Source: JBGTBD01 sp041749475 (GTDB taxonomy: Bacteria > Pseudomonadota > Alphaproteobacteria > Rickettsiales > UBA998). Taken from it: 57,123 nucleotides of DNA. The stretch is from assembly GCA_041749475.1 (NCBI GenBank), contig JBGTBD010000062.1, forward strand, positions 1-57,123, written 5' to 3'. The notes below the pieces were generated by a model, which was not told the DNA's origin, made no database searches, and was given only the letters and a program-made list of their open reading frames with translations. Numbering within the stretch: position 1 is the stretch's first letter; each line of letters begins with the position of its first letter. The position numbers were made by a program, and so were the translations under genes. Below are positions 35,395 through 43,350 of the stretch, piece by piece.

Positions 35395-35757
35395 ATGATC
35401 TGGATAAAAGGCCTGTTACGGCTGATGTTCTTCGGCATTCTCCTGGGATTGCTCGCCTGTTTCATCACGGATAATCAACAGGCAGTTGAACTTTCGCTGT
35501 TCCCCTTGCCGTTCATTATCGAACTGCCGCTCTATGCGCTCGGTCTCATTATGCTGGTGATCGGCCTTCTGGCGGGTAGCATGATGGTCTATGTCGGCAG
35601 CGCGATGGCGCATTGGAGACTGAAGCGCAAAGAACAGCACGCCCAGAAAAAAATCATGCTGATGGAACAGGAAATCCACGCGCTCCGGCTTGAAAAACAG
35701 GCGCAAGCATATTACGCGCCTACGCCTCATACCTCCGCACTGATTACCCTGCCCTGA
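35395..35757 (+). CDS. lapA: LapA-domain membrane protein (DUF1049)
   Basis: Inner-membrane protein of 120 residues with two helices (about 6-27 and 41-66) and a cytoplasmic coiled coil (LKRKEQHAQKKIMLMEQEIH). The NQQAVELSLFPLPFIIELPL segment between helices is typical. In enterobacteria LapA works with LapB in lipopolysaccharide assembly; no lapB follows here. A strong GGAGGAGG precedes the start. The stop overlaps the trpF ATG (TGATG). Confidence 0.82.
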   Translation: MIWIKGLLRLMFFGILLGLLACFITDNQQAVELSLFPLPFIIELPLYALGLIMLVIGLLAGSMMVYVGSAMAHWRLKRKEQHAQKKIMLMEQEIHALRLEKQAQAYYAPTPHTSALITLP

Positions 35758-36401
35758 TGAAAGTCGATGTCAAAATCTGTGGCCTGACGACGCCCGCCGC
35801 GGTGCAGACCGCCGTGTCGCTCGGCGTGGAGTATCTCGGCTTCATTTTCCACGCGCAGTCCTCGCGTAACCTGTCGTTGGAAAATGCGCGCATCCTCGGC
35901 TCACTCGTCCCTTCGCGGAAACAAAAGGTCGCCGTCACCGTCGATGCGACGGACGCGATGCTCGATGACATCATCGCCAACCTCAACCCGCAGCTATTGC
36001 AATTGCACGGGCATGAAACACCAGAACGCGTACAGTATATCCGCACGCATTTCGGCCTGCCCGTCATCAAGGCGATTCCGGTCGCGCATGCGGAGGATGT
36101 CGCCTCGGCGCTTACCCATGAATACGCAGCAGATTACCTGCTGTTCGACACCAAATCACCCGACCCGACCGTCGCGGGCGGAACGGGAAAGACGTTCGAT
36201 TGGTCGCTGCTCAAGGGGCATGATTTCCTGCGCCCGTGGTTTCTTTCCGGGGGACTTTCCAGCCAGAATGTACTAAAGGCTATCACCAGCACGGGTGCGC
36301 GGGCTGTGGATGTTTCCTCTTCCCTCGAAAAAGATCGCGGCATCAAAGACCCGGAGAGGATGCGCGCATTCATGCATGTGATGGAGCCTTACCGGATATG
36401 A
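35757..36401 (+). CDS. trpF: Phosphoribosylanthranilate isomerase
   Basis: Third committed tryptophan-pathway enzyme of 214 residues. VKICGLTTPAAV carries catalytic Cys8; later strands include LQLHGHETPERVQYI, DYLLFDTKSPDPTVAGGTGK and the phosphate-binding end FLSGGLSSQNV and GARAVDVSSSLEK. ATG overlaps the lapA stop by one base, and the trpF stop overlaps trpB (ATGA), so translation is coupled throughout. Confidence 0.96.
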   Translation: MKVDVKICGLTTPAAVQTAVSLGVEYLGFIFHAQSSRNLSLENARILGSLVPSRKQKVAVTVDATDAMLDDIIANLNPQLLQLHGHETPERVQYIRTHFGLPVIKAIPVAHAEDVASALTHEYAADYLLFDTKSPDPTVAGGTGKTFDWSLLKGHDFLRPWFLSGGLSSQNVLKAITSTGARAVDVSSSLEKDRGIKDPERMRAFMHVMEPYRI

Positions 36402-37615
36402 CCCTGCCCCCACCCGCTGCTTACGCCGACCTTCCCGACGCCGAGGGCCATTTCGGGCCGTTCGGCGGGCGTTACGTCGCGGAAACGCTAATGCCACTCA
36501 TCCTCGAAGTGGAAGCGGCGTATGAGGCGGCGAAGCGCGACCCGCACTTCGCCAAGGAACTCACCCATTATTTGACGCATTATGTAGGCCGCCCCAGCCC
36601 GCTCTATCATGCGGAGCGGTTATCACGTGAGTTGGGCGGTGCAAAAATCTATTTCAAGCGTGATGAGCTGAACCACACGGGCGCGCATAAAATCAATAAT
36701 TGCATGGGGCAGATTCTCCTCGCCAAACGTATGGGGAAGACGCGCATCATCGCGGAAACGGGCGCGGGCCAACACGGCGTCGCCACCGCGACGGTCTGTG
36801 CGCTGTTCAACCTGAAATGCGTCGTCTATATGGGCGCGACCGATGTCGAGCGCCAGCAGCCCAACGTCTTCCGCATGAAGCTCCTCGGCGCAGAGGTCAT
36901 CCCCGTCTCCAACGGCAACGGCACGTTGAAGGACGCGATGAACGAGGCGCTGCGCGATTGGGTGACGAACGTGGACGACACCTATTACCTCATCGGCACG
37001 GCGGCTGGCCCGCACCCCTTCCCGGCGATGGTGCGCGATTTTCATAAGGTCATCGGTGAGGAAGTGAAAGTGCAGATGGGCGCGGCGGAAGGGCGTCTGC
37101 CGGATACGCTGGTCGCCTGCATCGGCGGAGGGTCGAACGCGCTCGGGCTTTTCGCGCCGTTCCTCGATATTCCCGACGTGAAGATGATTGCCGTCGAGGC
37201 CGCAGGGCGTGGGCTGGACACGGAAGAGCACGCCGCCTCCATCGAAAAGGGCCGCCCGGGGGTACTCCACGGCTGCAAAAGCTACCTGTTGCAGGACGCT
37301 GATGGGCAGATCACCGAAACCCATTCCATCTCCGCCGGGCTGGATTACCCCGGCATCGGCCCGGAGCATGCGTATCTTTTCGAAACGGGCCGGGTAACCT
37401 ACGAAGCCGCGACGGACGATGAAGCCCTCGCCGCCTTTACCCGCCTGGCTCGGACGGAGGGCATCCTCCCCGCGCTGGAGCCATCCCACGCGCTGGCGCA
37501 CGTACTGAAACTCGCCCCGACATTACCCAAAGAGCATATCATCGTGATGAACCTCTGCGGGCGCGGTGACAAAGACATCTTTACCGTCGCCAAGGCGATG
37601 GGGGTGAAGATATGA
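36398..37615 (+). CDS. trpB: Tryptophan synthase beta subunit
   Basis: PLP enzyme of 405 residues joining indole and serine. The start at 36398 gives the ATGA overlap with trpF and the proper N-terminus (GHFGPFGGRYVAETL at 18-32). The PLP lysine is Lys98 in HTGAHKINNCMGQ, and the phosphate loop is GGGSNALG. A longer in-frame start at 36236 would overlap trpF by 166 nt and is rejected. It overlaps trpA by 4 nt. Confidence 0.98.
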   Translation: MTLPPPAAYADLPDAEGHFGPFGGRYVAETLMPLILEVEAAYEAAKRDPHFAKELTHYLTHYVGRPSPLYHAERLSRELGGAKIYFKRDELNHTGAHKINNCMGQILLAKRMGKTRIIAETGAGQHGVATATVCALFNLKCVVYMGATDVERQQPNVFRMKLLGAEVIPVSNGNGTLKDAMNEALRDWVTNVDDTYYLIGTAAGPHPFPAMVRDFHKVIGEEVKVQMGAAEGRLPDTLVACIGGGSNALGLFAPFLDIPDVKMIAVEAAGRGLDTEEHAASIEKGRPGVLHGCKSYLLQDADGQITETHSISAGLDYPGIGPEHAYLFETGRVTYEAATDDEALAAFTRLARTEGILPALEPSHALAHVLKLAPTLPKEHIIVMNLCGRGDKDIFTVAKAMGVKI

Positions 37616-38394
37616 GCCGTATTTCAGATAGCTTTACCCGCTGTAAAAACGAAAGCAGAACCGCGCTCATCACGTTCACGATGGCGGGTGACCCTGACCT
37701 TGGGGCGAGTGAAGCGCTGTTAATGCAATTACCCGGCGCAGGGGTGGATGTGGTGGAGTTCGGGATGCCCTTCTCCGACCCGACGGCGGATGGGCCGAGC
37801 ATTCAGCAAGCAGGATTTCGCGCCCTCAAGCACCGTGTTACCCTGAAACAGATATTGAGCATCGTGTCGCGCTTCCGCGTCGCACACCCTGCCGTGCCGT
37901 TAATATTGATGGGGTATTACAACCCGATTTTCATCTATGGCGAAGAGGCTTTTGCTGCCGACGCGGCAGCGGCGGGGGTAGACGGTGTCATCATCGTCGA
38001 TCTGCCGCCGGAAGAGGAATCCACCTGCAAGAAAGCGTTGGCGGCACATGGGCTCGCATTGGTGCGGCTCATCTCCCCCACCACGCAGGGTGAGCGGCTG
38101 CCAAACCTTCTGAAATCAGCAGAAGGGTTCATCTATACCATCGCCGTGAAAGGCATCACCGGAGCGCGTTCTGCGACGTCGGATGAGCTTACTGCACGTA
38201 TCCAAGAATTACGCGCACATACATCCCTGCCCGTCGTCGCCGGGTTCGGCATCAAGACGCCGGAACAGGCGGCGGCATTGAAAGATGCGGGGGATGGCGT
38301 GGTCATCGGCTCGGCGCTGGTGGAGCATTTTGCATCCGGCGGCGAGCGCGCGGCGCTCGACTTCATCCGCAGCGTCAGCGTCGTGTTGCGCTAA
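37612..38394 (+). CDS. trpA: Tryptophan synthase alpha subunit
   Basis: TIM-barrel subunit of 260 residues cleaving indole-glycerol phosphate. Catalytic Glu49 and Asp60 fall in VVEFGMPFSDPTADGP; the phosphate site is at GFGIKTPEQAAAL and VIGSALVE. It is the last gene of the run and its stop codon directly abuts the convergent stop of the secreted PL14-like gene, with no room for a terminator between them. Confidence 0.97.
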   Translation: MSRISDSFTRCKNESRTALITFTMAGDPDLGASEALLMQLPGAGVDVVEFGMPFSDPTADGPSIQQAGFRALKHRVTLKQILSIVSRFRVAHPAVPLILMGYYNPIFIYGEEAFAADAAAAGVDGVIIVDLPPEEESTCKKALAAHGLALVRLISPTTQGERLPNLLKSAEGFIYTIAVKGITGARSATSDELTARIQELRAHTSLPVVAGFGIKTPEQAAALKDAGDGVVIGSALVEHFASGGERAALDFIRSVSVVLR

Positions 38395-39840
38395 TCAGTT
38401 GCAGCCGGTGATCGCGTAGTTGGCATACCAGTATTGTTGAGGACGCGGGCTCTGGCGGGAAGGCGCTTCTTCCGAGCCGCCCCACATGTCGTTCAGCAAG
38501 AACCCGTTGATCTTCCATGAGGGGTCAACCCGGTGCATCAGCCCGGTCACCGTCTGGCCGACCTGATTACCATTGAGGAAGAGTTTGAGTTCGCCGTTCG
38601 CTTGTCCCGGGTCGTTCAGCGTCAGTTCCATTTCCAGACGGTTCCACACACCTTGCGGAAGTGGCCCGGTGCTTTTACCGACCACGTTGCCGAAGGAGCG
38701 GCCTGCGACTCCGCTTTTCTGATCGCGATTGAGATGATAGGAGTAGAGCTTGGCCCCACTTGTTGGAGAATGGACTACCCGCACAGAGAAGCCCGTTTCG
38801 GTGCCGATAGCACAGCCACCGCTGAGGCAGCCGACCTTGCCGCCCCATATGCCGAGCGCCAGTTTCTGGTCATGCCCCCAGGTGAAGCCCTGTGGAATGA
38901 AAATACTTGTCGCGGCGCGGACTTTCCTTGCTCCCCCGCCGGAGAAATTATTCATGTAGAAATTCCAGTTCTGAACTTCTCCCTGTGGAACCACATTGAG
39001 GATGGAGGGCGTGCCGTCCGGCGCGAGGCCGGTACGAAGCCGCTCCCTGCCGTTCAGCATCCCCGGGCGTGATCCCTTGCTGTCATACACACCCGCCACC
39101 ACCGGCCAGCGGCTTTTCTGCGCACCAAAGAAAGAGGCGTCCTTTCCCATATCCTGAGCGGTCAGCGCACCGGTCCATGTTGTGGTGTCACCCGTGCACG
39201 CCGCAGGAGGCGTGGCTGTGACAGCACCGCCGCTGCTGGAGACACCAGCCCCTGAACTCGCACCACTGCTACTTCCGCCGCCGATGCTACCTAGCGGAAC
39301 GGAATTCTCGTGCTGCTCGCCATATCCATCGGAAGGTACACCGGTGTTAGTTTGCTGTTCGCCCTGTTCGACCACTACGGGCGTACCGGAATCATGATCG
39401 TCAGTCCCGCCTACGTCATCATCCCCCTCGCTCTGCTGCCCGTTCACCGTGACAGCGCGCGTTTCGGTATTGATGTGGAACTGTTTTTTGCTGCCGTTGA
39501 TGTTAAGGACAAAATTGGGATTGGCGTTCAGGTCGAGCAATTTGTCTTTCAGCGTGGTGCGGATATATTCGGAACTGCCTTGGGTCAGTTCGGCGCCCAA
39601 GAACCATTGGCCTGATCTGGCGCTTCTTTGCAAAGGATATATGCCACCATTCATGCTTACATAGATTTTCCACAGGTTATGCTTGGCGCTGTTGACGGTT
39701 ACGTCCACGCCCGAGCGGGTGATGGAATACCAGCCTGCGCGTTCATCGAGCGGGGCACTGTATTTTCGTTGTAATGCGTCCGCGGAGGGCACGGCGACGC
39801 AAAGGATCATGGCAATACTAAAGTAATGACACAGGCGCAT
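38395..39840 (-). CDS. Secreted modular protein with PL14-like C-terminal domain
   Basis: Predicted exported protein of 481 residues from the ATG at 39840 (GGAAAG 5 nt upstream; the one four codons earlier is poorer). A signal peptide (about 1-23) precedes an unrecognised N-terminal region (WYSITRSGVDVTVNSAKHNL, KLLDLNANPNFVLNINGSKK), a low-complexity Asp/Gly/Ser linker, and a C-terminal domain. LALGIWGGKVGC, GFSVRVVHSPTSGAKLYSYH and GVWNRLEMELTLNDPGQANG with LKLFLNGNQVGQ follow the pattern of family 14 polysaccharide lyases. Activity on a glycan is inferred; catalytic residues were not verified. Two Cys pairs suggest disulfides. Confidence 0.68.
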   Translation of the reverse strand: MRLCHYFSIAMILCVAVPSADALQRKYSAPLDERAGWYSITRSGVDVTVNSAKHNLWKIYVSMNGGIYPLQRSARSGQWFLGAELTQGSSEYIRTTLKDKLLDLNANPNFVLNINGSKKQFHINTETRAVTVNGQQSEGDDDVGGTDDHDSGTPVVVEQGEQQTNTGVPSDGYGEQHENSVPLGSIGGGSSSGASSGAGVSSSGGAVTATPPAACTGDTTTWTGALTAQDMGKDASFFGAQKSRWPVVAGVYDSKGSRPGMLNGRERLRTGLAPDGTPSILNVVPQGEVQNWNFYMNNFSGGGARKVRAATSIFIPQGFTWGHDQKLALGIWGGKVGCLSGGCAIGTETGFSVRVVHSPTSGAKLYSYHLNRDQKSGVAGRSFGNVVGKSTGPLPQGVWNRLEMELTLNDPGQANGELKLFLNGNQVGQTVTGLMHRVDPSWKINGFLLNDMWGGSEEAPSRQSPRPQQYWYANYAITGCN

Positions 39841-39905
39841 GCAACTTTCCACATATCATAGTTTTATAATTTATTGTAATATAATTAACAGAATAAATAA
39901 ATACT

Positions 39906-40094
39906 TTATTTTTGCTTGCTTAATACATATTTCAGCTTTTTCACCGCTTCACGGGCCAGTATGTCCTGTGAGCGGGCGGGGTCGCCTACCATAATGACCT
40001 CGAGGCCGGTCACGGGGTCGATGGCGATGACCTTAGTGAGGTTGCCAACCTGAATGAACTCAACGTAATAGCCCTCATCCTGCTCCCCGGACAT
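39906..40094 (-). CDS. Small DUF6898-like protein
   Basis: A 62-residue protein: EGYYVEFIQVGNLTKVIAID then PVTGLEVIMVGDPARSQDIL and AREAVKKLKYVLSKQK. This resembles a conserved short alphaproteobacterial protein (DUF6898) of unknown function. It starts 3 nt after the corC stop, and is the last gene of aroK-aroB-corC-DUF6898. Upstream of the convergent side lies a 53-nt AT-rich gap. Confidence 0.65.
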   Translation of the reverse strand: MSGEQDEGYYVEFIQVGNLTKVIAIDPVTGLEVIMVGDPARSQDILAREAVKKLKYVLSKQK

Positions 40095-40097
40095 GCG

Positions 40098-41399
40098 TCA
40101 CTCGGCCTCGCGGAGGCGTTTGATGGTGAGTTTCAGTATCTGGTTGGCGCGTTTTTCGAGAATCGTGAAACGGCAGCCGTGGAAGACGAAGGTCGCGCCT
40201 TTCTCGGGGATGGTGCGGGTTTCGAATAATACCAGACCGCCGATGGTGGTGGCGTCCTCGTCGGGCAAATTCCAGTCCAGTTCGCGGTTCAGGTCGCGGA
40301 TGGTGACAGCGCCGCTGACGAGGTAGGTGTCCTCTTCCACGCGGACGATGCCTGCGGTCTTGATGCGGTCATACTCGTCGTCGATCTCGCCGACAATCTC
40401 CTCGATGATGTCCTCCAGCGTAACGATACCTTGGAATACGCCGTACTCATCCACCACATGCGCAAAATGCCTGCGCTGGGCTCGGAAGGCGTGGAGTTGC
40501 TCGCGCAGCGTCGTCGTATCGGGGATGAACCACGGTTTGGAGAGGATGCCTTGTATCATCTCGAAGGTCACCTTCTCCGGCCCATGTTCGGCGACGAGGC
40601 CCATCAGGTCCCGGATATGCATCAGGCCGACGATATTATCGGGATTGTCCTTCCAGAAGGGAATGCGCGTATGGGCGGATTTGAGGGCCTTACTGATGAT
40701 CTGCCTGGCGGATTGGGTGATGTTTAGGCTTTCGATGTTCTTGCGGTGGATCATCACCTCGGAGACGGCAACGTCACCCAAATCTAGGATACTGCCCAGC
40801 ATATCGCGGTCAGCCTTTATCATCTCGCCTTCGCTATGATAGAGGTCGATGGTTCCCCGGATAGAGTCCGTCGCCGAGATCAGCGTATTCTCCTTGGTGA
40901 TATCGATACCGAACAGATGCAGCAGATGCTGGATGAATTTCTGTACGATAATGGTGAAGGGTGAGAATATGCGCACCAGCACGCTGATGAGCGGCGCGAC
41001 GAAGATGGCGAATTTCTCCGGGCTCTGGATGGCGCAGGTCTTCGGCAGCACTTCCCCGAAGACGAGGAGAAGCAACGTAAGCCCGAAAGTAACATAGATG
41101 ACGCTGCTATCACCGAAGGAATGGAGGGCGATACTGGTGGCGAGCGCCCCGGCGGAGACATTGACCAGCGTGTTACCGAGCAGGATGGTCCCGATGAGCG
41201 CCTGTTTTTTCTCCCGCAGCTTGGCCACTTGCGCGGCGCGGCGGTTGCCTTCCATGATCAGACGATAGATACGCCCGCGGGAAACCGCCGTCAGCGCCGT
41301 TTCCGACCCCGAAAAGAAGGCGGAACAGATGACAAATACCAGCACCAGCGCAAGGTCTGTCCATAAGGTGACGTCGGCCCATATACTGAGGTCGGTCAT
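40098..41399 (-). CDS. CNNM/CBS/CorC-type membrane transporter
   Basis: Hemolysin-C/CorC-type protein of 433 residues, thought to take part in magnesium and cobalt homeostasis. The CNNM domain (about 10-190) has SAFFSGSETALTAVSRGRI, GNTLVNVSAGALATSIAL and FGEVLPKTCAI. Two CBS repeats span about 210-330 (VMIHRKNIESL, VVDEYGVFQGIVTLEDIIEE), and the C-terminal CorC_HlyC domain ends it (NRELDWNLPDEDATTIGGLV). The start overlaps aroB by 4 nt. Linkage of this family to aroB is common in alphaproteobacteria. Confidence 0.92.
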   Translation of the reverse strand: MTDLSIWADVTLWTDLALVLVFVICSAFFSGSETALTAVSRGRIYRLIMEGNRRAAQVAKLREKKQALIGTILLGNTLVNVSAGALATSIALHSFGDSSVIYVTFGLTLLLLVFGEVLPKTCAIQSPEKFAIFVAPLISVLVRIFSPFTIIVQKFIQHLLHLFGIDITKENTLISATDSIRGTIDLYHSEGEMIKADRDMLGSILDLGDVAVSEVMIHRKNIESLNITQSARQIISKALKSAHTRIPFWKDNPDNIVGLMHIRDLMGLVAEHGPEKVTFEMIQGILSKPWFIPDTTTLREQLHAFRAQRRHFAHVVDEYGVFQGIVTLEDIIEEIVGEIDDEYDRIKTAGIVRVEEDTYLVSGAVTIRDLNRELDWNLPDEDATTIGGLVLFETRTIPEKGATFVFHGCRFTILEKRANQILKLTIKRLREAE

Positions 41400-42532
41400 A
41401 GGAACCGTCTGAACGCGTGTTCAACCTGCGTAAGGGTGATGTCTCCGGTGACATAGGCTTTGCCAATGGATTCAAGCAGGACAAAGCGCAGCTTGCCGGA
41501 TTCCACTTTCTTGTCCTGAAAGAGGTGCGGCATTAGGTTACTCACATCCCATTTATGCATGTAGGAGGTGAGTTGTTGCGGGAGGCCTACGGAGGTATAG
41601 TGGGCGAGTAGTGTATCGAGTTCCGCTTGGGTCACAGCGCCCTTCTCTACGGAAGCATACGTCGCCATCAGCATCCCCAGCGCTACGGCTTCGCCGTGTA
41701 GCATCAGCGCGCCGTAGCCGGTGTCCTTTTCCAGTGCATGGGCGAAGGTATGGCCGAAATTGAGCAGTGCGCGTGCGCCACTTTCCTTTTCGTCTGACCC
41801 CACAACCTCTGCCTTGGCACGGCAACTGAGCTCTATCGCATGGGCAAGGGCTTCGCGCTCTCCGGCGACGACATCCTTGCCGTGGGTCAGTAACCAGCCG
41901 TAGAATTCAGGGTCGCCGATTAGGCCGTATTTGAGGATTTCGGCATAGCCTGCCAGCATCTCGCGGTGGGGTAAGGTCTTGAGTACGCCTGTATCCGCGA
42001 GGACGGCCAGAGGCTGATAGAAACTGCCGATAAGGTTTTTACCATGCGAGCTGTTGATACCCGTTTTGCCGCCGACGGAACTATCGACCTGCGAGAGCAA
42101 GGTGGTGGGAATCTGCACGAAGGGAACGCCGCGTAATAACGTGCTGGCCGCGAAGCCCGTAATATCTCCGATGACGCCCCCGCCGAGGGCGATCAGCGTC
42201 GTCTTGCGCTCAGGTTTGAAGGAGAGGAGCACTTCCATCAGCTCCACGAAACAGGTGGTGGATTTCGTTCCCTCACCGGGGCGGAGCACAATGCTGTGCG
42301 CGTCTATACCGGCGGATTTTAGGCTTTCCAGCAACGTGGGGAGATAGTGTTTCTCGACATTATCATCCGTCACCACGATGGCGCGGGGTTGGGGAAGTTT
42401 TGTTTTCAGCAGGATGCCCGCTTCTTCCAGCACGCCTTCGCCGATGAGGATGGGATACGTTGCGTGGACAACGTCCACATCGACCTGCCGCCATGCGGCA
42501 TAGCGTTCCTGATTCACCGCGAAGCCTGTCAT
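41396..42532 (-). CDS. aroB: 3-dehydroquinate synthase
   Basis: NAD- and metal-dependent second shikimate-pathway enzyme of 378 residues. GGGVIGDITGFAASTLLRGV is the NAD/active-site loop, followed by PTTLLSQVDSSVGGKTGIN. Metal ligands fall in the later NFGHTFAHALEK and LHGEAVALGM segments. It starts 5 nt after aroK and overlaps the transporter gene by 4 nt. Confidence 0.97.
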   Translation of the reverse strand: MTGFAVNQERYAAWRQVDVDVVHATYPILIGEGVLEEAGILLKTKLPQPRAIVVTDDNVEKHYLPTLLESLKSAGIDAHSIVLRPGEGTKSTTCFVELMEVLLSFKPERKTTLIALGGGVIGDITGFAASTLLRGVPFVQIPTTLLSQVDSSVGGKTGINSSHGKNLIGSFYQPLAVLADTGVLKTLPHREMLAGYAEILKYGLIGDPEFYGWLLTHGKDVVAGEREALAHAIELSCRAKAEVVGSDEKESGARALLNFGHTFAHALEKDTGYGALMLHGEAVALGMLMATYASVEKGAVTQAELDTLLAHYTSVGLPQQLTSYMHKWDVSNLMPHLFQDKKVESGKLRFVLLESIGKAYVTGDITLTQVEHAFRRFL

Positions 42533-42537
42533 GACCG

Positions 42538-43083
42538 TTACCCCTCCCCTTGTAGCAGTTTCTTTTTATTGAGTACCGATAGGATGGAGCCAACCACTTT
42601 CTCCTGTGCACCGCTATCGCTTTCCACCGTCAACTCCGCAGAGGCGTAGATGGGGTAGCGTTCGTCCATCAATTTCTGCAAGGTCGCGCGCTTATCGCCT
42701 TTTTCCAGTAATGGACGGGTATTGCGGCGGGAGACGCGCTCCAGCAACACGTCGATATCGGCCTTCAACCAGAGGGAGACGGCATGTTGCTTCACGTCTT
42801 CGCGAATCTGCGGATTCATCCACGCGCCGCCGCCGGTGGCGATGACGCAAGGGGTTTTCTGGGTCAGCATACGGGCGATGACGCGCTGCTCAAGGTCGCG
42901 GAAGATGGGCTCACCATGAATCTCGAAAATATCGCGGATGCTGCACCCGGCAGCTTCCACCACCTCATCGTCCGAGTCAGCAAAGCGTGCGCCGAGTTGT
43001 TTTGCCAGGCGGCGGCCAACGGTGGTTTTACCTGCTCCCATCAGTCCGACCAATACAATTGTTTTCGTTAGTTCCAGCCCCAT
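42538..43083 (-). CDS. aroK: Shikimate kinase
   Basis: ATP-dependent fifth-step enzyme of 181 residues. Walker A is GLMGAGKTTVGRRLA; the shikimate site includes FADSDDEVVEAAG and EPIFRDLEQRV with ATGGGAWMN; the adenine-side loop is RNTRPLL. It heads aroK-aroB-corC-DUF6898 and is divergent from a small membrane-protein gene, the usual alphaproteobacterial arrangement of aroK and xerD regions. Confidence 0.96.
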   Translation of the reverse strand: MGLELTKTIVLVGLMGAGKTTVGRRLAKQLGARFADSDDEVVEAAGCSIRDIFEIHGEPIFRDLEQRVIARMLTQKTPCVIATGGGAWMNPQIREDVKQHAVSLWLKADIDVLLERVSRRNTRPLLEKGDKRATLQKLMDERYPIYASAELTVESDSGAQEKVVGSILSVLNKKKLLQGEG

Positions 43084-43173
43084 AGATGATACTTGCCTCG
43101 CGCCCTTTCCCGCGCTAGGTTGGCACTATGACGCATCAGCGTCAGAATGGCAAGGGATGCGAAAGGTTCTTTC

Positions 43174-43344
43174 ATGAAAGCAAAATCACGTTCGGGCGGG
43201 CTGAAAACCGGGTTGAAAGTCGCTGTGGCGCTGTTGGTGCTTGTGGTGGGCGGATTCGTCGCCCTCGGGTTCATGAACCCGGAAGTCTTGCCCCAGAAGG
43301 TTGAGAAAAGCCTGACGCTCGATGCGCTGAAAAAGGCCTCCTGA
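43174..43344 (+). CDS. Small single-helix membrane protein
   Basis: A 56-residue protein from the ATG at 43174, chosen for GAAAGG 8 nt upstream; an earlier ATG at 43147 is possible. One helix (LKVAVALLVLVVGGFVALGF) follows a basic N-terminus (MKAKSRSGGLKTG), giving cytoplasm-in orientation. No family is recognised. It ends 6 nt before the next gene, so they are likely co-expressed. Confidence 0.6.
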   Translation: MKAKSRSGGLKTGLKVAVALLVLVVGGFVALGFMNPEVLPQKVEKSLTLDALKKAS

Positions 43345-43350
43345 CGTTTC

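Noticed and set aside
36236..36397. Longer N-terminus for trpB
   Set aside because: It reads trpF in another frame; the ATGA overlap at 36398 and the conserved N-terminus define the start.
35395..36400. Trp leader or attenuator before trpF
   Set aside because: trpF overlaps lapA by one base, so there is no leader region, Trp-codon run or terminator hairpin.
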